Source: Rhodobacter sp. (GTDB lineage Bacteria; Pseudomonadota; Alphaproteobacteria; Rhodobacterales; Rhodobacteraceae). From it: a stretch of DNA of 64,000 nt. Made by a program: the position numbers and the translations under genes. A model generated the notes under the pieces. That model was not told the DNA's origin and did not search any database. It worked only from the letters and a program-made list of their open reading frames with translations. Shown one piece after another: positions 37,440 to 46,932 of the stretch (positions within the stretch are counted from its first letter, which is position 1; each line of letters starts with the position of its first letter). The stretch spans positions 18,767 through 82,766 of the forward strand of contig JAIXXB010000022.1 in the NCBI GenBank assembly GCA_027490955.1, written 5' to 3'.

Positions 37440-37760
37440 ATGTCCCCCGCCCTAACACCCGAAGCACGCACAGCGCTATTGCCGCCCCTTTTGGCGGCGG
37501 GTTGGGTGAAAGAGCCCAACCGCGATGCCATCACCAAACATCTGAAATTCAAAAATTTCTCGCAGGCTTGGGCGGCCATGTCCCGCATTGCCCTTTTGGC
37601 CGAAGCGATGGATCATCATCCCGAATGGGCAAATGTTTACAACCGCTTAGACATCACGCTGACCACCCACAGCGCCAAGGGCCTGTCGCAGTTGGACATC
37701 ACCCTTGCCCAAAAGATCGACCAGATCGCCGCTGAAATGGGCGCGGCCGTTACAGCCTAA
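37440..37760 (+). CDS. phhB: 4a-hydroxytetrahydrobiopterin dehydratase
   Basis: 106-residue pterin-4a-carbinolamine dehydratase that recycles the cofactor of aromatic amino acid hydroxylases. The signature EAMDHHPEWANVYNRL contains the catalytic histidines, followed by LTTHSAKGLSQLDITLA. No phenylalanine hydroxylase gene is in the window, so its partner may be elsewhere. Ends just before a low-GC spacer. Confidence 0.94.
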   Translation: MSPALTPEARTALLPPLLAAGWVKEPNRDAITKHLKFKNFSQAWAAMSRIALLAEAMDHHPEWANVYNRLDITLTTHSAKGLSQLDITLAQKIDQIAAEMGAAVTA

Positions 37761-37838
37761 AATTGTTTCAAGCTGATGGCTTGGCAAGAATCGCACATTA
37801 TTGTATACATTTTCAAAACAATAAGGCGAGGCAAGGGC

Positions 37839-38540
37839 ATGTTGCATCGGCAAGAAGATTGGTTTTCGTTTTTCGACATCTCGGCAAAAGAAACGGAACG
37901 GGCCAAAGACCTGACGGCCGCGTCCATTGGCCCTTCGGCGGGCATGATGTCGAACGGGGATTTTTACGCCTTGGCAGCGGCATTGCTGCACCATAAACCC
38001 AAGACAATTTTTGAAATTGGCACTTATTTGGGGGCGTCTTCCAATTTTTTCCTAACGCTTTTGCCGCAAAGCCGTGTGGTTTCTATGGCCTTTATACCCG
38101 CCTCGCAGCTGAGCCCTGATATGGCCAGCGCGGATTCGAATGCGGCCTATAACAACGATGACCTTGGCCTAGACCAAGTGGGGTCTTTGGTCAGCCCAGA
38201 AAATCGGCCGCGCTTTACCCAGTTGATCGGCGATTCCCATGCCATTGTGGCGCGTGATTTTGTGGCGCGGCATGGGAAGATGGATTTTGTGTTCATCGAT
38301 GGGGATCATTCGCGCGAAGGCGTGTCGCAAGATACGGCTTTGGCGAAAAACCTAATCGCCGAGGCGGGCGCAATCGGCTGGCATGATGCCAACCCAAAAC
38401 GCAAATACATCGGATCGCGCCTGTTCTTGGAACAGGATTTGGACCTGACGGCCTTGGCAACCGCCGACAATTATGTCGGCGGTGTCGCCTTTTGGACGGC
38501 CAAGCTGGAAAAACAACTGCTGGCCAAAGCGGCGGCTTAG
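37839..38540 (+). CDS. Class I SAM-dependent methyltransferase-like protein
   Basis: 233-residue protein with SAM-binding motif I-like IFEIGTYLGASSNFF, motif II/III region VFIDGDHSREGVSQD and a DDxxLD-like arrangement typical of Methyltransf_24 proteins. Substrate unknown. The ATG at 37839 was chosen since longer frames run through an AT-rich spacer. Its codon use and composition look less GC-rich than neighbours, hinting at transfer. Confidence 0.7.
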   Translation: MLHRQEDWFSFFDISAKETERAKDLTAASIGPSAGMMSNGDFYALAAALLHHKPKTIFEIGTYLGASSNFFLTLLPQSRVVSMAFIPASQLSPDMASADSNAAYNNDDLGLDQVGSLVSPENRPRFTQLIGDSHAIVARDFVARHGKMDFVFIDGDHSREGVSQDTALAKNLIAEAGAIGWHDANPKRKYIGSRLFLEQDLDLTALATADNYVGGVAFWTAKLEKQLLAKAAA

Positions 38541-38545
38541 CCGCC
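38531..38545 (+). terminator. Possible hairpin at the methyltransferase stop
   Basis: ggcggc-tta-gccgcc, a perfect six-base stem overlapping the TAG stop, followed by ccttccttcgtt. The T content downstream is modest, so terminator function is uncertain. Confidence 0.35.
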
Positions 38546-38570
38546 CCTTCCTTCGTTCAAACCATCGCGA

Positions 38571-39059
38571 TTAAATCGCAGCCAGCATCGCCTCGCCGCC
38601 AGAGATTTCGCACTGGCCCGATTCCTCGCCATGGTGCATCACCTGCACCACGCCATCCACAGCATACAGCGCATAGCGCTTTGAGCGGTGGTTCAACCCG
38701 ATATGAGGCAGGTGCAATTCCATATCGATCGCTTTGGTAAAGCTGGTGTCAGTATCGCCTAAAAAGGTGATGCCCGCCTTGGCCCCGCCCGTGCTATCTG
38801 CCCAAGCGCCCAAAACAAAGGGGTCATTGACCGATAGGCAGATCACTTCGTCTACGCCCTTGGCATCAAAGCCTGCTTTGGTGCGGATAAAGCTGGGCAC
38901 ATGGGCGGTGGTGCAGGTACCTGTATATGCGCCAGGCAGCCCAAAAATCACCACTTTACGGCCCTTAAGTTTGGCCGCCAAATCCACCTGCTGCGGGCCA
39001 TTTGCCCCCATTTGCATCAGCTTTGCATCGGGCAATTTCGCCCCTACTTGCAGTGTCAT
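38571..39059 (-). CDS. Peroxiredoxin (Prx5-like)
   Basis: 162-residue thiol peroxidase reducing H2O2 and alkyl hydroperoxides. The peroxidatic Cys lies in PGAYTGTCTTAHVPSF (usual PGAFTPTCS). A second Cys near the C-terminus (ESGQCEISGGEA) may resolve the sulfenate, as in Prx5. No glutaredoxin domain is fused. It is convergent with the methyltransferase gene and divergent from the ferredoxin-reductase gene. Confidence 0.93.
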   Translation of the reverse strand: MTLQVGAKLPDAKLMQMGANGPQQVDLAAKLKGRKVVIFGLPGAYTGTCTTAHVPSFIRTKAGFDAKGVDEVICLSVNDPFVLGAWADSTGGAKAGITFLGDTDTSFTKAIDMELHLPHIGLNHRSKRYALYAVDGVVQVMHHGEESGQCEISGGEAMLAAI

Positions 39060-39134
39060 CTTGCCGCCCTTTCACGCATGTGTTTTGTCTTGCGCAATAT
39101 AGTGCTTAGGCCAGATAAGGCCAGAGGGGGATTG

Positions 39135-40340
39135 ATGCGCGGTATTGTTATTGTAGGCGCGGGCCAAGCGGGCGCAGCATTGGCCGCAAAAGCGCGGGCG
39201 CTGGGATATGACGGCCCCGTCACGATCATTGGGCAAGAACCCGCGCCGCCCTATCAGCGCCCACCCTTATCGAAAGCCTATCTGATGGGGCAGATGCAGG
39301 CCGATCGCCTATGGCTGCGCAGCCCCGAATTCTATACGGAAAACGCCATCACCCTGCGGCTTGGCCAAACTGTTTCGTCCATTGACCCCGCGGGCAAAAC
39401 GATCACCGTTGCGGGCCAAAGCCTGCCTTATGATCATCTGGCGCTGACCACAGGATCCACCCCGCGCCGCCTGCCTGCCGCCATAGGGGGGGCGCTGGCG
39501 GGGGTCTATACTGTGCGCAATTTGGCCGATGTCGATGCGATGCAGCCCGAATTCGCAGCAGGCCGCACAGTGGTCATCGTGGGGGGCGGCTACATCGGGC
39601 TAGAGGCCGCCGCCGTGGCGCGCAAATTGGGGCTAAAGGTGCATGTCATCGAAATGGCGCCGCGCATTTTACAGCGCGTGGCCGCGCCCGAAACCTCGGC
39701 CTATATCGCGGCCATGCACCGCGCCCATGGGGTGGAGATTCACGAAGGCACGGGGTTGGATCGCATTTTGGGCCAGACCCGTGCGACAGGCGTGCGCCTG
39801 ACCGATGGGCGGCAGATTGCCGCCGATTTTGTGATTGTAGGCGTTGGGGTGACGCCCAATACCGAACTGGCGCAGGCCGCTGGCCTGACCATCGACAATG
39901 GCATTGCAACCGACGATTTTGGCTGCACATCAGACCCAGCCATTTGGGCTGCGGGTGATTGCGCCTCGTTCCCATATCAGGGGGGGCGCATTCGGCTGGA
40001 ATCGGTGGGCAACGCCATCGATCAGGCCGAAGCTGTGGCCGCCAATATGCTGGGCGCGGGTGCAGCCTATGCGGCCAAACCTTGGTTCTGGTCAGACCAA
40101 TATGACTGCAAGTTGCAAATCGCGGGGCTGAACACAGGCTATGATACCGTTGTAACCCGCGGGCCCGAGGGAGAGGCCATTTCCTTTTGGTATTTCCAAG
40201 GCGATAGGCTATTGGCTGTGGATGCCATGAACGATCCGCGCGGCTATATGGTGGGCAAGAGGTTGATTGAACAGGGAAAATCACCTGCCAAGGCCGATGT
40301 GGCCAATACGCAGATTCCCATCAAAGACCTGCTGAATTGA
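39135..40340 (+). CDS. FAD-dependent ferredoxin/rubredoxin reductase-type oxidoreductase
   Basis: 401-residue pyridine-nucleotide disulfide-type flavoprotein lacking the redox Cys pair, like putidaredoxin and rhodocoxin reductases. It has an FAD motif IVGAGQAGAALAAKA, an NAD motif VVIVGGGYIGLEAAAVA and the FAD-binding DPAIWAAGDCA. The likely role is passing electrons from NAD(P)H to a 2Fe-2S ferredoxin for a P450 or dioxygenase; no partner is adjacent. Starts at the ATG at 39135 after GGGGG. Its stop overlaps the rsmD start. Confidence 0.9.
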   Translation: MRGIVIVGAGQAGAALAAKARALGYDGPVTIIGQEPAPPYQRPPLSKAYLMGQMQADRLWLRSPEFYTENAITLRLGQTVSSIDPAGKTITVAGQSLPYDHLALTTGSTPRRLPAAIGGALAGVYTVRNLADVDAMQPEFAAGRTVVIVGGGYIGLEAAAVARKLGLKVHVIEMAPRILQRVAAPETSAYIAAMHRAHGVEIHEGTGLDRILGQTRATGVRLTDGRQIAADFVIVGVGVTPNTELAQAAGLTIDNGIATDDFGCTSDPAIWAAGDCASFPYQGGRIRLESVGNAIDQAEAVAANMLGAGAAYAAKPWFWSDQYDCKLQIAGLNTGYDTVVTRGPEGEAISFWYFQGDRLLAVDAMNDPRGYMVGKRLIEQGKSPAKADVANTQIPIKDLLN

Positions 40341-40885
40341 GGATTATCGGCGGCGCATCACGCGGGCTAAAGCTGGCCGATATCGGCGCTGGCGATGCAG
40401 CCGCCCATTTGCGCCCCACCTCTGACCGCGTGCGCGAGGCCATCTTTAACCTGCTGATCAATGGCGGTTACGGCAACCCCGTGCAAGGCGCGCGGGTGCT
40501 GGATTTGTTTGCAGGCACAGGGGCCTTGGGGCTAGAGGCAATCTCGCGCGGGGCACAACACGCCACATTTGTGGAAAATGGCCGCGTGGCGCTGGCGCTG
40601 CTGACGCGCAACATCGCCCTGATGCGGGCGCAGGCCCGCACCACCATTCTGCGCCAAGACGCGCTGCGCCCCGCGCCTGTAGGCCAATACGATCTGGTTT
40701 TTCTAGACCCGCCCTATGGCAAAGCGATGGGCGAGGCGGCCCTGCCGCCGTGGCTGGCGCAGCTGAGCGATGAGGCACTAATTGTTTGGGAAGAAAGCAC
40801 AGCCCCCAGCATCCCGCAGGGCTTGGAAAGCCTAGACCAACGCCGCTATGGCGACACGGTGGTCACCATCCTGCGCAAAGCCTAG
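40337..40885 (+). CDS. rsmD: 16S rRNA (guanine(966)-N2)-methyltransferase
   Basis: 182-residue SAM-dependent methyltransferase modifying G966 of 16S rRNA. It starts MRIIGGASRGLKL, contains LRPTSDRVREAIFN, motif I VLDLFAGTGALGLEA and the catalytic LVFLDPPYGK motif IV. The start codon is TTG, overlapping the upstream TGA (TTGA). The stop shares the CTAG with the convergent map gene. Confidence 0.95.
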   Translation: MRIIGGASRGLKLADIGAGDAAAHLRPTSDRVREAIFNLLINGGYGNPVQGARVLDLFAGTGALGLEAISRGAQHATFVENGRVALALLTRNIALMRAQARTTILRQDALRPAPVGQYDLVFLDPPYGKAMGEAALPPWLAQLSDEALIVWEESTAPSIPQGLESLDQRRYGDTVVTILRKA

Positions 40886-41703
40886 GTCAGAAACAACCCT
40901 TTGGGCGAGGTGGTGAAAATCTCGCATCCTGTGGCGGTCACGCCAACGGCATGTTCAAACTGCGCCGAAAGGGATTTATCGCGCGTGATTGCTGTCCATT
41001 CGTCGGCCAGCACTTTCGTCTCTGGCCTGCCCAGATTGATCATCGGCTCGATGGTGAAAAACATCCCTTCTTCCAGCACAGGCCCTGTGCCCGCGCGCCC
41101 ATAATGCAGCACATTGGGCGGGGCGTGGAACACGCGGCCCAGCCCGTGGCCACAAAAATCGCGCACAACCGAGCAGCGGTTTTCCTCGGCATAGGATTGA
41201 ATCGCAAAGCCGATATCGCCAAAGGTATTGCCGGGCTTGACCGCCGCAATGCCCCGCATCAGGCATTCATGGGTGACCTTGATCAGCCGCTGCGCAAAGG
41301 GTTTGGCCGTGCCTGCCGTATACATGCGCGAGCTGTCGCCAAACCACCCATCGACAATCACCGTGACGTCGATGTTTAAAATATCGCCCTCTTGGATCAC
41401 ATCCGATGACCGCCCCGGAACCTTGCTGCCCGGGATGCCATGGCAGACCACATGGTTGACCGAAATACAGCTGGCGTGCTGATAGCCCCGATACCCGATC
41501 GTGGCCGAGACAACGCCCAGACGTTCCACCTCGCCGCGAATGAAATCATCCAAAGCCGCGGTCGTCACCCCCGCTTTGACCAAAGGGCCAACATCATCCA
41601 AAATCTGCGCCGCGATTTGCCCCGCAGCGCGCATTCCTGCAAAATCCGCATCTTCATAGATGCGAATACCATCTTTTGTCACGCGGCCCCGAAGATCGTC
41701 CAA
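40882..41703 (-). CDS. map: Methionine aminopeptidase type I
   Basis: Removes the initiator methionine from nascent proteins. About 273 residues; metal ligands and substrate residues are seen in HASCISVNHVVCHGIPG, LNIDVTVIVDGWFGD, GHGLGRVFHAPPNV and TIEPMINLG with the final Glu in QFEHAVGVT. The open frame extends to 41820 but the family start fits the TTG at 41703, which has AGAGGTG upstream; no ATG lies near. Convergent with rsmD, with interdigitated stops. Confidence 0.93.
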   Translation of the reverse strand: MDDLRGRVTKDGIRIYEDADFAGMRAAGQIAAQILDDVGPLVKAGVTTAALDDFIRGEVERLGVVSATIGYRGYQHASCISVNHVVCHGIPGSKVPGRSSDVIQEGDILNIDVTVIVDGWFGDSSRMYTAGTAKPFAQRLIKVTHECLMRGIAAVKPGNTFGDIGFAIQSYAEENRCSVVRDFCGHGLGRVFHAPPNVLHYGRAGTGPVLEEGMFFTIEPMINLGRPETKVLADEWTAITRDKSLSAQFEHAVGVTATGCEIFTTSPKGLFLT

Positions 41704-41823
41704 ATCGCACCTCTGCTTTGTGCGCAGGATAATGGCAATGGCAGGGATTTGCCAGTGCTGCACGATTGCCCTTGCGCATATGTGACGAAAGCGCACAAAG
41801 ATTGCCGAAAACAGGAGCATGAT

Positions 41824-42546
41824 ATGACCAACCCCACCGCCGCGATGCTGGTGATCGGCGACGAGATTTTGTCAGGCCGCACCCATGACACCAACACGCA
41901 TTTTCTGGCGGGGGCGCTGACGGGGCGCGGTATCAGCCTGCGCGAGGTGCGCGTGGTGGCCGATGATCAGGCGGCGATTGTGGCCGCAGTGAACGCGCTG
42001 CGCGCCGCCTATAGCCATGTTTTCACCTCGGGCGGGATTGGGCCAACCCATGATGACATCACCGCCGATGCAATTGCAGCCGCCTTTGGCATTGGCATAT
42101 CCCACCGCGCCGATGCCATGGCGCTGCTGACGGCCCATTACCAAAAAGTCGGGCACGAGTTTAACGCCGCGCGCCAACGCATGGCGCGCATCCCCGATGG
42201 CGCAGTATTGATTGATAACCCTGTCTCGACCGCGCCCGGATTTTCGGTGGAAAACGTGCATGTGATGGCGGGGGTTCCGTCGATTTTTCAGGCCATGGTC
42301 GCCTCGGTCTTGCCAAAACTGACAGGCGGCGCGCCGCTTTTGTCAGACAGTATCCGCGTGATGACGGGCGAAGGTGATATTGCCACAAAGTTTGCCGATA
42401 TTGCCGCGCGCTACCCTGATCTGTCGATGGGGTCTTATCCCTTTGTGCGCGATGGGGCACAGGGCACGAATTTGGTCGTGCGCGGCACGGATGCGGGGCA
42501 AATCGCCGCCGCGATGGGGGATTTGAACGCGGCGTTTGCCAAATGA
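41824..42546 (+). CDS. CinA-family molybdopterin-binding domain protein
   Basis: 240-residue protein with the MoaB/MogA-like fold: MLVIGDEILSGRTHDTNTHF, FTSGGIGPTHDDITADAI and VHVMAGVPSIFQAM. The deamidase domain (YgaD-like) of full CinA is missing, so this is a short form. CinA proteins act in pyridine nucleotide recycling or competence/DNA damage responses. AGGAG site before the ATG. Its stop overlaps the GNAT start (ATGA). Confidence 0.88.
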   Translation: MTNPTAAMLVIGDEILSGRTHDTNTHFLAGALTGRGISLREVRVVADDQAAIVAAVNALRAAYSHVFTSGGIGPTHDDITADAIAAAFGIGISHRADAMALLTAHYQKVGHEFNAARQRMARIPDGAVLIDNPVSTAPGFSVENVHVMAGVPSIFQAMVASVLPKLTGGAPLLSDSIRVMTGEGDIATKFADIAARYPDLSMGSYPFVRDGAQGTNLVVRGTDAGQIAAAMGDLNAAFAK

Positions 42547-43277
42547 AACTGGCCGATCTTGTGCAGGCCACATGGCCGCCTGCCCGCGTCTTTGCCATGG
42601 GCCCATTCACCCTGCGCGATGGGGCAGGCGGGGGCAAGCGCGTCTCGGCCGCCAGCGCAACTGCGGCCTTTTCACCTGCAGATTTGATCGCTGCCGAAGC
42701 GGCGATGCGCGCTATGGGCCAATCGCCCCTGTTTGTTATTTGGCCCGATACAGATGATATGGGTCTGGATGCTGCGCTGTCCCTGCGGGGATATGACATC
42801 GTCGATCCCGTGCTGGGCTATCGCACAAGCGCGGCAGACATCCTTGGCCAAGATATCGGTATTTCAGATACTTACCCCCATTGGCCGCCGCTGGCCATTG
42901 CCCGCGACATTTGGGCCGAGGCAGGGATTGGCCCTGCGCGGCTGGCAGTGATGGCCCGCGCAGGCGGCCCCAAAACTGCAATTCTGGCGCGCAGCGGCGA
43001 TCATCCTGCGGGGATGTGTTTTGTGGCCATAGCGGGCGATCATGCCATGATCCACGCGCTAGAGGTGCTGCCAGATCACCGCCGCAAGGGCCTTGCGCAA
43101 AAGCTGATCACACGCGCCGCGCTTTGGGCAACCAGTTTCGGCGCAGCGCATCTGTCTGTGGTGGTCACGCGCGACAACGCCCCTGCCCGCGCGCTGTATG
43201 CGCGCATGGGCATGGGCGAGATTGGCCAGTACCACTATCGCGCAGCGGGCGCGTTACTGCAAAACGGGCATATCTGA
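42543..43277 (+). CDS. GNAT-family N-acetyltransferase
   Basis: 244-residue acetyltransferase. The N-terminal half (about 1-130) is a divergent GNAT-like domain; the C-terminal half carries the acetyl-CoA site VLPDHRRKGLAQKLITRAALWA followed by LSVVVTRDNAPARALYARMGMGE, as in GCN5 enzymes. The substrate is unknown. It overlaps the cinA-type gene by four bases and the convergent LysR gene by 24 bases. Confidence 0.87.
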   Translation: MKLADLVQATWPPARVFAMGPFTLRDGAGGGKRVSAASATAAFSPADLIAAEAAMRAMGQSPLFVIWPDTDDMGLDAALSLRGYDIVDPVLGYRTSAADILGQDIGISDTYPHWPPLAIARDIWAEAGIGPARLAVMARAGGPKTAILARSGDHPAGMCFVAIAGDHAMIHALEVLPDHRRKGLAQKLITRAALWATSFGAAHLSVVVTRDNAPARALYARMGMGEIGQYHYRAAGALLQNGHI

Positions 43278-44156
43278 AAAGCGCCGCGCCAGAAAATCGA
43301 TAAAGGCGCGCACCTTGGGCTGGGTAAAGCGACCGGGCGGATAAACTGCGTAAATGCCGCTTGGATCAGCGGGCAGGTTCGGGATTGCCTCTTGCACCAA
43401 CCCATCGCGCAAGGCTTCGGCGCATAGGAAATGGGGCAGATAGGCAATGCCAAGGCCAGAAATAGCCGCATTCATCAGCGATTGACCATCATTCATCGTC
43501 AGCCATCCCGCCGAACGGATCACCCGCTTTTCGCCTGACGGCGAGGTGATTCGCCAAAAATTGCCATTGGCTTGGTTCGAATAATGCAGCAGGCGATGTT
43601 CGTTCAAATCTTCCAACCGCATGGGGCGGCCGTGTTTTTGAAAATAGGCTGGGCTGGCGATCATGCGATACACTGTCTCGGTCAACTTGCGCGCACGCAT
43701 CGAGCTGTCTTCCAAATCACCAATGCGAATCGCCATATCGAAGCCTTCGGAAATCAGTTCGACAAAGCGGTTGTTCAGCACCATGTTCACAGTCACATCG
43801 GGATATTCGGACAAGAAATCACCCAAAATCGGCGACAACAAATTCGAGCCGAAATCAGTGGCCACCGAAATGCGCAACTGCCCAGACGGGGCCGATTGCA
43901 TCGAGGTGACCAAAGCATCTGCATCGCCCGCATCGTTCAGCACGCGGCGGGCGCGGTCATAATAGGCAAGGCCAATTTCCGTCGGGCTGACGCGGCGCGT
44001 TGTGCGGTTCAACAGCCGTGCCCCAAGCCGTGCCTCCAGCGCCGAGACATGTTTGGACACAGCAGATTTAGAAATTCCCATCTTTTTGGCAGCATCGGTG
44101 AACCCGCCTTGGTCAACCACCGTGGCAAAAGCTTCCATCTCTGTTAATCGATCCAT
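43254..44156 (-). CDS. LysR-family transcriptional regulator
   Basis: 300-residue regulator: N-terminal winged HTH (MEAFATVVDQGGFTDAAKKM, SKSAVSKHVSALEARLGARL) plus the substrate-binding effector domain. Member of the group with LNRTTRRVSPTEIG. ATG at 44156 preferred to TTG four codons upstream. LysR proteins usually regulate a divergent neighbour: here ilvD (divergent, 324 bp away), but a direct target is not evident. Confidence 0.9.
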   Translation of the reverse strand: MDRLTEMEAFATVVDQGGFTDAAKKMGISKSAVSKHVSALEARLGARLLNRTTRRVSPTEIGLAYYDRARRVLNDAGDADALVTSMQSAPSGQLRISVATDFGSNLLSPILGDFLSEYPDVTVNMVLNNRFVELISEGFDMAIRIGDLEDSSMRARKLTETVYRMIASPAYFQKHGRPMRLEDLNEHRLLHYSNQANGNFWRITSPSGEKRVIRSAGWLTMNDGQSLMNAAISGLGIAYLPHFLCAEALRDGLVQEAIPNLPADPSGIYAVYPPGRFTQPKVRAFIDFLARRFSDMPVLQ

Positions 44157-44480
44157 ATTAATCCCCAAATGGATTGGCAGTACGTTGTTTCCTTTTGCAG
44201 GTCAATTCGGGCAAAGCTTGGGCGGGTATGTGGCGGGGCAAGGGTGATACTGTGGTCAATCTGGCGCGGCAAAAGCGCGCAATCGCAGCATTTGCGCCTG
44301 TTTTAGCAACAATCGTCAGAATGCTGCCGCAAGTCTTGGCAAAGGGTTAACGCCCGCTGTCCCGCCGCAGGCAACAATACTGCACCCAAATGCGCACAAA
44401 AATGCAGCGGGCTATTCAAGCGGCTTGCGGCGCGGGCTTTGGCCCTTTATCCATTTTGCAACTGAACAAGGGATACTTCT
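44157..44480. other. Intergenic region between LysR gene and ilvD
   Basis: No gene is supported here. It holds the promoters of two divergent genes. A TTGCGG (44425-44430), 17-base spacer, TATCCA (44448-44453) pair is a plausible but weak ilvD promoter, with the ribosome site aaggga at about 44468. No riboswitch-like or attenuator structure was seen. Confidence 0.35.
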
Positions 44481-46217
44481 ATGACGATCAACACCCGTTT
44501 TGACAAATCCAAACTTCCCTCGCGCCATGTGACCGAAGGTCCAGCGCGCGCACCGCATCGCAGCTATTTCTACGCCATGGGCATCACCGAGGAAGAAATC
44601 CATCAGCCATGGGTTGGTGTGGCAACCTGCTGGAACGAAGCGGCGCCTTGCAACATCTCGCTGAATCGTCAGGCGCAGATTGTGAAACATGGTGTGAAAA
44701 AGGGTGGCGGCACCCCGCGCGAGTTTACCACCATTACAGTGACGGATGGTATCGCCATGGGGCATGAGGGGATGCGATCCTCCCTTGCCTCGCGCGATGC
44801 GATTGCAGACACAGTGGAACTGACGATGCGCGGGCATTGCTATGATGCGCTGGTGGGTCTTGCGGGCTGCGATAAATCACTGCCGGGCATGATGATGGCG
44901 ATGGTGCGCCTGAACGTGCCGTCGGTGTTCATCTATGGCGGATCCATCCTGCCAGGCCGCCTGAACGGCAAAGACGTGACTGTGCAAGACGTATTCGAGG
45001 CTGTGGGCCGTCTGCAAGCGGGCGATTATTCCGAAGCCGAACTTGCGATTTTGGAACGCGTGGCTTGCCCATCGTCGGGGGCCTGCGGGGCGCAATATAC
45101 CGCCAACACGATGGCCTGCGTGTCCGAAGCCATCGGCCTTGCGCTGCTGAATTCATCAGGTGCGCCAGCGCCTTATGAATCGCGCGATCAATATGGCGAA
45201 GCATCGGGCGTGGCGGTGATGAACCTGATCGAAAAGAACATCCGCGCGCGCGACATTGTCACGCGCAAATCGCTGGAAAATGCGGCCCGCGTGGTGGCCT
45301 GCACAGGCGGCTCTACCAATGCAGCGCTGCACCTGCCCGCCATTGCCCACGAGGCTGGCATTGACTTTGATCTGTTCGACGTGACCGACATCATGCGCGA
45401 CACGCCCTATTTCGTCGATCTGCGGCCCGGTGGTAAATATGTGGCCAAAGACCTGTACGAAGTGGGCGGCGTGCCGATTGTGATGAAAGAGTTGATGAAG
45501 GCAGGCTTGATGCACGAAGATTGCATCACCGCATCGGGCCGCACCATTGGCGAAGAATTGTCGGAAATCACTGGCGATGCTGATGGCCGCGTCATCTATC
45601 CGATTGCAACGCCCATCACCGCCACGGGCGGCGTTGTGGGGCTGAAGGGCAATCTTGCGCCTGAAGGTGCCATCGTAAAGGTTGCGGGTATGACCCCCGC
45701 AGAACAGGTCTTTACAGGCCCTGCCCGCGTGTTTGAATGCGAAGAAGATGCCTTCGAAGCGGTCAAGCAGCGCGCCTATAACGAAGGCGAAGTGATTGTG
45801 ATCCGCAACGAAGGCCCCGCTGGCGGCCCCGGTATGCGCGAGATGCTCTCAACCACCGCGGCCCTGTCGGGCCAAGGCATGGGCAAAAAGGTGGCCCTGA
45901 TTACAGATGGCCGTTTCTCGGGGGCAACGCGCGGGTTCTGCGTGGGCCATGTCGGGCCAGAGGCCGCCCATGGCGGCCCCATCGCCCTGCTGCAAAACGG
46001 CGATATGATCACGCTGAACGCCATCACAGGCGAATTGTCGGTGGCCCTTAGCGATGCCGAACTTGCCGCGCGCAAAGCAAATTGGAAAGGCCCGCGTCCG
46101 ACCCAATATGCGACAGGGGCAATTTGGAAGTTTGCCAAGCTTGTAGGTGGCGCACGTTACGGCGCGGTGACCCACCCAGGCGCAAAGGCAGAAGCTCATG
46201 TTTATATGGACCAATAA
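44481..46217 (+). CDS. ilvD: Dihydroxy-acid dehydratase
   Basis: Iron-sulfur enzyme of valine and isoleucine synthesis: dehydrates dihydroxy-acids to 2-keto acids. The 578 residues carry the cluster-ligand Cys residues in [28 protein letters not shown] and [17 protein letters not shown], and the active site Ser region near [15 protein letters not shown] at 44481 with AAGGGA upstream. Its 3' end overlaps the lipoprotein gene by 20 bp. Confidence 0.97.
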   Translation: MTINTRFDKSKLPSRHVTEGPARAPHRSYFYAMGITEEEIHQPWVGVATCWNEAAPCNISLNRQAQIVKHGVKKGGGTPREFTTITVTDGIAMGHEGMRSSLASRDAIADTVELTMRGHCYDALVGLAGCDKSLPGMMMAMVRLNVPSVFIYGGSILPGRLNGKDVTVQDVFEAVGRLQAGDYSEAELAILERVACPSSGACGAQYTANTMACVSEAIGLALLNSSGAPAPYESRDQYGEASGVAVMNLIEKNIRARDIVTRKSLENAARVVACTGGSTNAALHLPAIAHEAGIDFDLFDVTDIMRDTPYFVDLRPGGKYVAKDLYEVGGVPIVMKELMKAGLMHEDCITASGRTIGEELSEITGDADGRVIYPIATPITATGGVVGLKGNLAPEGAIVKVAGMTPAEQVFTGPARVFECEEDAFEAVKQRAYNEGEVIVIRNEGPAGGPGMREMLSTTAALSGQGMGKKVALITDGRFSGATRGFCVGHVGPEAAHGGPIALLQNGDMITLNAITGELSVALSDAELAARKANWKGPRPTQYATGAIWKFAKLVGGARYGAVTHPGAKAEAHVYMDQ

Positions 46218-46932
46218 AGCACTGGCAGCACTGGCTTGCATGGGCCTGACGGCCTGCGCTGGTATGGATATGGGCACACAGTCCCAGCCGCGCAGCGTGG
46301 TTGTGCAGGGCGGCGATATCAAGGTGGCCGCCCCCGCAGGCTATTGCGCCAATCCGCAGGCCAGCACCGATAGTGCAGGCAGCGCTGTGGTGCTGATCGG
46401 GCGCTGTTCGGCCACATCAAGCGCGACACCTGCCCTGATTACCGCCAGCGTGGGCGCGGCAGGGTCTGGCGCAGCGCTCGACTCTGGCCCCGTGGCGCTG
46501 ACGCGCTTTTTCACGTCAGAGCAGGGGCGCAGCATGCTGGCCTCGACAGGGAATGCATCGGATGCAGTTGTCACCTCTTCCGAAACCGAAGAAGCCTCGG
46601 TTTTGCTGCGCATCAAAGATGCCAATATGGGCGAGTATTGGCGCGCTATATTGGCGCTGAAGGGGCGTTTGGTGATGCTGTCGGCCACAGGGGCCGAAAG
46701 CGTTGTATTGCCGCCAGAACAGGGCCGCGCCCTATTGTCCAAATCTATGGCGGCGCTGCGCAGCGCGAACCCTGACAAGGCCGCACCTGCACTGGGCCTT
46801 GCAGGGCTGTTTGCGGGGGCCAAAGCCGCCCCCACCGCCACACAATCGGCGGCCACCACGCCCACTGTATTGGTCATGGCCCCGCCCGAAGGCAGCATTC
46901 GGCCTAAGCCGCGCGTTCCCAGGTCTGGATAA
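46198..46932 (+). CDS. Predicted lipoprotein of unknown function
   Basis: 244-residue protein with a signal peptide and lipobox ([12 protein letters not shown]), so outer-membrane or periplasmic anchoring is predicted. The mature part (about 25-244) is Ala/Ser-rich with no recognised domain; a Pro/Thr-rich C-terminus ends KPRVPRSG. It overlaps ilvD by 20 bp upstream and the convergent acyl-CoA synthetase by 29 bp downstream. Codon use is consistent with a real gene. Confidence 0.75.
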   Translation: MFIWTNKALAALACMGLTACAGMDMGTQSQPRSVVVQGGDIKVAAPAGYCANPQASTDSAGSAVVLIGRCSATSSATPALITASVGAAGSGAALDSGPVALTRFFTSEQGRSMLASTGNASDAVVTSSETEEASVLLRIKDANMGEYWRAILALKGRLVMLSATGAESVVLPPEQGRALLSKSMAALRSANPDKAAPALGLAGLFAGAKAAPTATQSAATTPTVLVMAPPEGSIRPKPRVPRSG

